Part shown: positions 24,201-26,663 of the stretch, piece by piece
Layout of the letters: every line of letters starts with the position of its first letter
Numbering within the stretch: position 1 is the first letter of the stretch
Assembly (NCBI GenBank): GCA_016876055.1
Contig: VHDM01000005.1
Coordinates: 1 to 26,663, forward strand
DNA from: Verrucomicrobiota bacterium
Lineage (GTDB): Bacteria; Verrucomicrobiota; Verrucomicrobiia; Methylacidiphilales; Verrucolacustridaceae
Direction of reading: 5' to 3'
DNA: 26,663 nucleotides
The notes under the pieces: model-generated
What the model was told of the DNA's origin: nothing
Database searches by the model: none
What the model saw: the letters and a program-made list of their open reading frames with translations, nothing else
Position numbers and translations under genes: made by a program

Positions 24201-25587
24201 GCACCCATGACCCGGCCGCCGTCAGCGCACGGCTCTCCACCTTGCCACCCAAGCCCACCTTCTCGCCCTCAATCCTTGCCTGGCCGCTCCCGGAAATTTT
24301 CCCGCCCTCCACTTTGAGCTTGGCGGGGTCGATCAGAATCGGCACCACCGCCGCCAACTCCAATCCCCGGGCCGCCCACTGCAACATGGCCGGCTCGGCC
24401 GCCTCCGCCTTGGGTTTGCCGGTCAGTTGCAGCACCGCCGGCCGGTCCAGAGATAGTTGCAAGTCCGCCGGTTGGCCCGCTCTCCCCAGATTCATCGTCA
24501 AACTCTCGACTTTCAGCAGGCTCTCCGCCTCGGCCCACTCGGCCCGCGAGGAAATTCCCAACGCCGCCGGTTGGCTGGGCCAGTTCGCTCCCGCCGCGGC
24601 CAGCTGGACCGTCTGTCCGTTCATCTCCACCTCGACGCCCAGCGGCTTCTTGGGGCCTCCCTGCAGGTTCACCCTTCCAGACAGGGACCCGTACACGTTT
24701 TGGATTCCCCGGGGCTGGAGAAACACTCCCGCCAGCTGTAGATCGGTCGGCTCCAAATCCAACTCCGCGGTCCACTGGCCCGAAGCCGCATAGGTCCCAC
24801 CAATTTTTGCGGCCACGCGGATGCCCCCCACCCCTTGCCAGACCGCGTGGAGTCCATCCATCCGCCAGTCCCCTTCTCCGCCTTGCGTCGCCTTGCCCTC
24901 CAACACTAGTTGGCAGGGTGCAACCAGATTCCAGGGAGGCAGATCCACCACGGTGGAAACATCGGTCGTGAGCTTGAGGTCCCAGAGATCCCCGCCGGCC
25001 GGGTCCTTGGACTTCTGCGCCGTCGCCTTTGTGGTCGTGGCCAGCTCCTGTTGGCCTGGGCCATTCCAGTCCAACCGGCCCAGTTGCACTCGGATCTCCC
25101 GTGGGGTCCGACCATCCCAACCCTCCGCCGAGGCGTGGACCGACTTCAGGATCCAGGCGCCGGTTTCAGTTCTTAACCTCCCCTCCACCAAATCCAGCGA
25201 GGCCTCCCGTAAAGAAAAGGGAATGGAAAAGGGGGCAACTTCCTTTTTCTGTTCCGGGGCGGCCGTCAATTCCAGGTCCATCATCGCGAACTTGAAATCC
25301 GCCCGGAGGATCTCCGGCCGGCCCGTCAACAGCCGGATCGGATCAAACTCCACCTTGGCTGAGTCCAAGGCAAACCGGGACTTCCTCTCGTTCACCGCCT
25401 CAAGTTCCAGGATCTCCAGCGTGCCAAAGGCGGACAGCCGGGCCGACACCGCCTGCGCCTTCCACCCCGCCAACTTGGCCGCCACTGGCACGGTGATTTC
25501 ACAGAACACCGTGGGCTGAAAGAGCAGGGTCCCAATCGACCCCCCCACCACACCCAACAGGCTGAGAAAGAATTTCCAGAACTTCAC
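21271..25587 (-). CDS. Giant AsmA/TamB-like envelope protein
   Basis: This roughly 1438-residue protein has an N-terminal membrane anchor (KFWKFFLSLLGVVGGSIGTLLF), then long stretches of short beta strands with alternating hydrophobic residues. It ends in an AsmA-like C-terminal block (for example LAGAFQIAGTRITTEDL and PGSATITGTLADPKVQMDIG). The last 35 residues are Gly/Ala-rich. AsmA/TamB proteins form long hydrophobic grooves that carry phospholipids between inner and outer membrane or assist outer-membrane assembly; that role here is inference. The start is uncertain: GTG at 25587 gives the anchor directly, an in-frame GTG at 25647 is possible, and the best Shine-Dalgarno sequence points to an out-of-frame ATG at 25594. 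It heads the yicC-gmk-coaC-acs run. Confidence 0.85.
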   Translation of the reverse strand: MKFWKFFLSLLGVVGGSIGTLLFQPTVFCEITVPVAAKLAGWKAQAVSARLSAFGTLEILELEAVNERKSRFALDSAKVEFDPIRLLTGRPEILRADFKFAMMDLELTAAPEQKKEVAPFSIPFSLREASLDLVEGRLRTETGAWILKSVHASAEGWDGRTPREIRVQLGRLDWNGPGQQELATTTKATAQKSKDPAGGDLWDLKLTTDVSTVVDLPPWNLVAPCQLVLEGKATQGGEGDWRMDGLHAVWQGVGGIRVAAKIGGTYAASGQWTAELDLEPTDLQLAGVFLQPRGIQNVYGSLSGRVNLQGGPKKPLGVEVEMNGQTVQLAAAGANWPSQPAALGISSRAEWAEAESLLKVESLTMNLGRAGQPADLQLSLDRPAVLQLTGKPKAEAAEPAMLQWAARGLELAAVVPILIDPAKLKVEGGKISGSGQARIEGEKVGLGGKVESRALTAAGSWVQGNLSMQSATADFQGFIEKGTKIHLESAQVKASWEGGTAEDLTLTAKAEWDWVKKEGFLAGDLSAGLAGLGKAWAGAKFWPAEGQAKAHVEFSGNFSQKGAGLVSLTLDGMRWPEEKAGSWGAKLTSELQAEQGTWTLPALELQANRAGEPLLDAKVLALWNPAQDMGRMRVELARAESAFVVPLLKNFTPDWQWTEASGSGSFDFSRKNRHDLLKADLQGAVTVETGTAQRPRPVDFASVQGNLQASWPSGTEGELAIEAVTLVAKHRDGTEAVRASLDAPLVLTKKGAKEWEPAGTKPSSGMVQFAGWPMGIVAPLILPKANETSIAGTLSGFLRVQSDPQKRSLAAQMDLSSPDLSVQLPELRLPENQVNLKADLTLESDGGLAVQKVMLASRQGGVDWLELSAEKATQSGLAVVGKVDLSVAKQNVPAAAPYVSAGSLLLKANVGEPKGGLRKLGFSAEAQGLSFTLPEIGTLPGLRADAQGILSWGADGLAALDDLNLTAQSAGGELFIGKVDYRKNGAWAWESARLPKGWVATLAKPWLGQNRWVDGDLVLGPGFWELGEHGSSGEIDLLLLEARISEESQRMSLSFRCKGEWEHDNRTQGFTLKDAFLICSSFDSAEKKIIDLPAVQIPLCQTAPGLFDIKLEGGVVDLRGFLDQYESWKFPPTPSGAKSEPTRLEIDVKLDQAILPEARVGPVKISRFRYGPEGILLDPSSVEVQGGVIRGSVVPTGGAGRPLQVSLFIERFPLGAILGPLIQDARGPVGGLADLKFTGQAAGAKLEDLQRTLSGQGNLRLEQAHLENLPAIARALQGAGALLGSAFVAGSEINSLAGAFQIAGTRITTEDLRTSGSALATGMRGSLDWSSQAIDFLVNLALTREAIQSSGQLQGVMTQLVGTSSEFYTKIPGSATITGTLADPKVQMDIGKMLAEGGINLLLNAPSGVLQGAGGAAGGAAGAAGSILQGVGNLFKGF

Positions 25588-25603
25588 GGAACATAAAGTA
25601 TGT

Positions 25604-25611
25604 CTCCTCCC
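25604..25611 (-). promoter_or_regulatory. Strong Shine-Dalgarno near asmA-like start
   Basis: GGGAGGAG on the minus strand is nine bases from an ATG at 25594 that is out of frame with the asmA-like protein, and 16 bases from its in-frame GTG at 25587. It therefore marks a start-site conflict. One missing base between 25587 and 25594 would place the ATG in frame. Confidence 0.5.
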
Positions 25612-25674
25612 ATCCCCTTCCCGCAACCACGGAGGAAATCTCGCCACCCCGCCCCTTTGCTCTTAATGTAAAGG

Positions 25675-26514
25675 ATGGTTCTTGGGATCGGATGCCTTGT
25701 CCTGCTCCTGACCTCTGCCGCACTCCCGTCCGTTGAGGTACCCGACCTCCGCGCCCTGGCCAAACAGGCCCGGCCCGCCGTTTACCTCCTTGCTATCCAG
25801 GATGACGAGGGAGAGGTGAAAGGCTCCGGGACCGGTTTTCTTGTTTCTTCCGACGGTCTTCTCGTCACCAACCACCACGTTATCGCCGGGGCCAAACAGA
25901 TCATCGCCAAAGCAGAAAACGGCGGTCTTTTCCCCGTCCTGCGGGTGGTCGCCTCAGATCCGGGCAACGATCTTGCCCTTCTCCAATTCGAGGCCAAAGG
26001 TCTCCCCTGCCTCACCCTCGCCCCAGCCGGTTCCGCCGAAGCCGGCACCCGCATCGCCGTCATCGGTAGCCCCCTAGGCCTCGAGGGCACCCTGACAGAG
26101 GGAATCGTCTCGGCCCGCCGCAAACTGCCCGGCCAAAAACGGGAAGTCCTCCAAATCAGTGCCGCCATCTCGCAAGGCTCCAGCGGTTCCCCGGTCCTGG
26201 ACCCACAAGGCCGGGTCGTCGGGGTGGCTTCATTTCTCTTGGCGGAGGGCCAAAGCCTCCATTTTGCCATTCCGGCAGAAAAACTTCAGGTCCTGATCCG
26301 CAAGGCGGGACAGACCTCCGCCGTGGCTCTGCCGTCCTCTCCGTCTTCCCCCGCAACCCGTACCTATACCGTCCGCTCCGGCGACACTCTTACCCGAATT
26401 AGCCGGGAATTAAAAAGCCAAGGTGTTTTGGCCAGCCCGGAACAACTCCGCACTTTCAACCAACTCCCCACCAACGCGGTCATCCGGCCTGGGCAGGTTC
26501 TGAAAATTCCCTAG
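25675..26514 (+). CDS. Secreted trypsin-like serine protease with C-terminal LysM
   Basis: The 279-residue protein has a signal-like N-terminus (MVLGIGCLVLLLTSAALPS). A HtrA/DegP-type protease domain occupies about 25-210. The triad is visible: His68 in LVTNHHVI, Asp99 in GNDLALL and Ser170 in SQGSSGSPV. Instead of the PDZ domains usual after this fold, a Ser/Pro-rich linker (219-228) leads to a LysM domain (230-278: YTVRSGDTLTRISREL and RPGQVLKIP). LysM binds peptidoglycan sugars, so the protease is probably held at the cell wall. It is divergent from the asmA-like gene across about 87 bases. AAGG directly abuts the ATG, a weak ribosome binding site. Confidence 0.93.
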   Translation: MVLGIGCLVLLLTSAALPSVEVPDLRALAKQARPAVYLLAIQDDEGEVKGSGTGFLVSSDGLLVTNHHVIAGAKQIIAKAENGGLFPVLRVVASDPGNDLALLQFEAKGLPCLTLAPAGSAEAGTRIAVIGSPLGLEGTLTEGIVSARRKLPGQKREVLQISAAISQGSSGSPVLDPQGRVVGVASFLLAEGQSLHFAIPAEKLQVLIRKAGQTSAVALPSSPSSPATRTYTVRSGDTLTRISRELKSQGVLASPEQLRTFNQLPTNAVIRPGQVLKIP

Positions 26515-26517
26515 CCG

Positions 26518-26663
26518 ATGAAGTCCGCGCTGCCGCCCGGGCCTTCCCGTTTTTTGGTCAAACCCCTTCCCGGGTCCACCGGCTTTCTTAGCCAGATTCT
26601 GGTAGCCACCCGCAAGGGAGATCCCCATCGCTATATTCTTAAGGTCGGCAGCGACATCCCCCA
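26518..26663 (+). CDS. Start of a gene cut by the right edge, kinase-like fold possible
   Basis: Three bases after the protease stop, an ATG opens a frame that stays open to the window end (about 48 residues). It reads RFLVKPLPGSTGFLSQILVA, then a charged turn and RYILKVGSD. The glycine-containing loop followed by a strand with Lys resembles the N-lobe of aminoglycoside phosphotransferase or small-molecule kinase folds (loop, then Y-I-L-K). This is a weak resemblance from a fragment. Spacing suggests it is cotranscribed with the protease. Confidence 0.5.
   Translation, partial: MKSALPPGPSRFLVKPLPGSTGFLSQILVATRKGDPHRYILKVGSDIP

Overview
The window is a gene-dense, GC-rich bacterial chromosome segment of core and lipid-metabolism genes. 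There are no tRNA or rRNA genes, CRISPR arrays, or intact transposons. Gene content points to a Gram-negative-type, hopanoid-producing bacterium: squalene-hopene cyclase, HpnC, HpnD and HpnE, an HpnG-like phosphorylase, an AsmA-like envelope protein, and several Sec-exported or lipoprotein-like small proteins. The gene mix, sparse Shine-Dalgarno signals and LexA type fit the Verrucomicrobiota/PVC group best. That placement is inference; no marker here proves it.

Layout. 1-1057: a Sel1-repeat exported protein cut by the left edge (minus), a 60-residue secreted protein whose start codon overlaps the Sel1 start (plus), and a secreted 121-residue protein (minus). 1138-2227 (plus): a small membrane-protein operon with a DUF1232 protein, a tiny one-helix protein and a TIGR02206/YwaF-like protein. 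7659-2202 (minus): a tight run lexA, trpS, scpA, scpB, pheA and a membrane-anchored coiled-coil protein of unknown function, with overlaps or very short gaps after trpS.

7734-10843 (plus): hpnC and a fused hpnD-hpnE gene, divergent from lexA and overlapping by ATGA. This pair converts farnesyl diphosphate to squalene. Facing it, shc and hpnG (minus, 13689-10925) cyclise squalene and probably process the extended hopanoid side chain. A 9-bp inverted repeat separates the converging transcripts. So the hopanoid set forms two face-to-face operons.

13690-13993: the only sizeable gene-free stretch. It holds two copies of a 14-base direct repeat around a hairpin, a 14-base palindrome, and a hairpin just upstream of shc. 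It resembles a small REP/MITE-type remnant and carries the shc leader.

16591-13994 (minus): glgP, an alpha-glucan phosphorylase. 25587-16741 (minus): a long colinear run asmA-like, yicC, gmk, coaC, acs and an isochorismatase-family hydrolase, mostly joined by 4-8 base overlaps or 1-31 base gaps. It joins envelope biogenesis, RNA/nucleotide functions and CoA/acetyl-CoA supply. 25675-26514 (plus): a secreted trypsin-like protease with a C-terminal LysM domain, followed by a gene start cut by the right edge.

The most noteworthy points are the HpnD-HpnE fusion, the palindrome over the lexA start in the lexA/hpnC divergent region, the lexA-trpS-scpAB-pheA operon, the protease-LysM architecture, and the repeat-hairpin-repeat element upstream of shc. 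I did not find a clearly new defence or mobile system.
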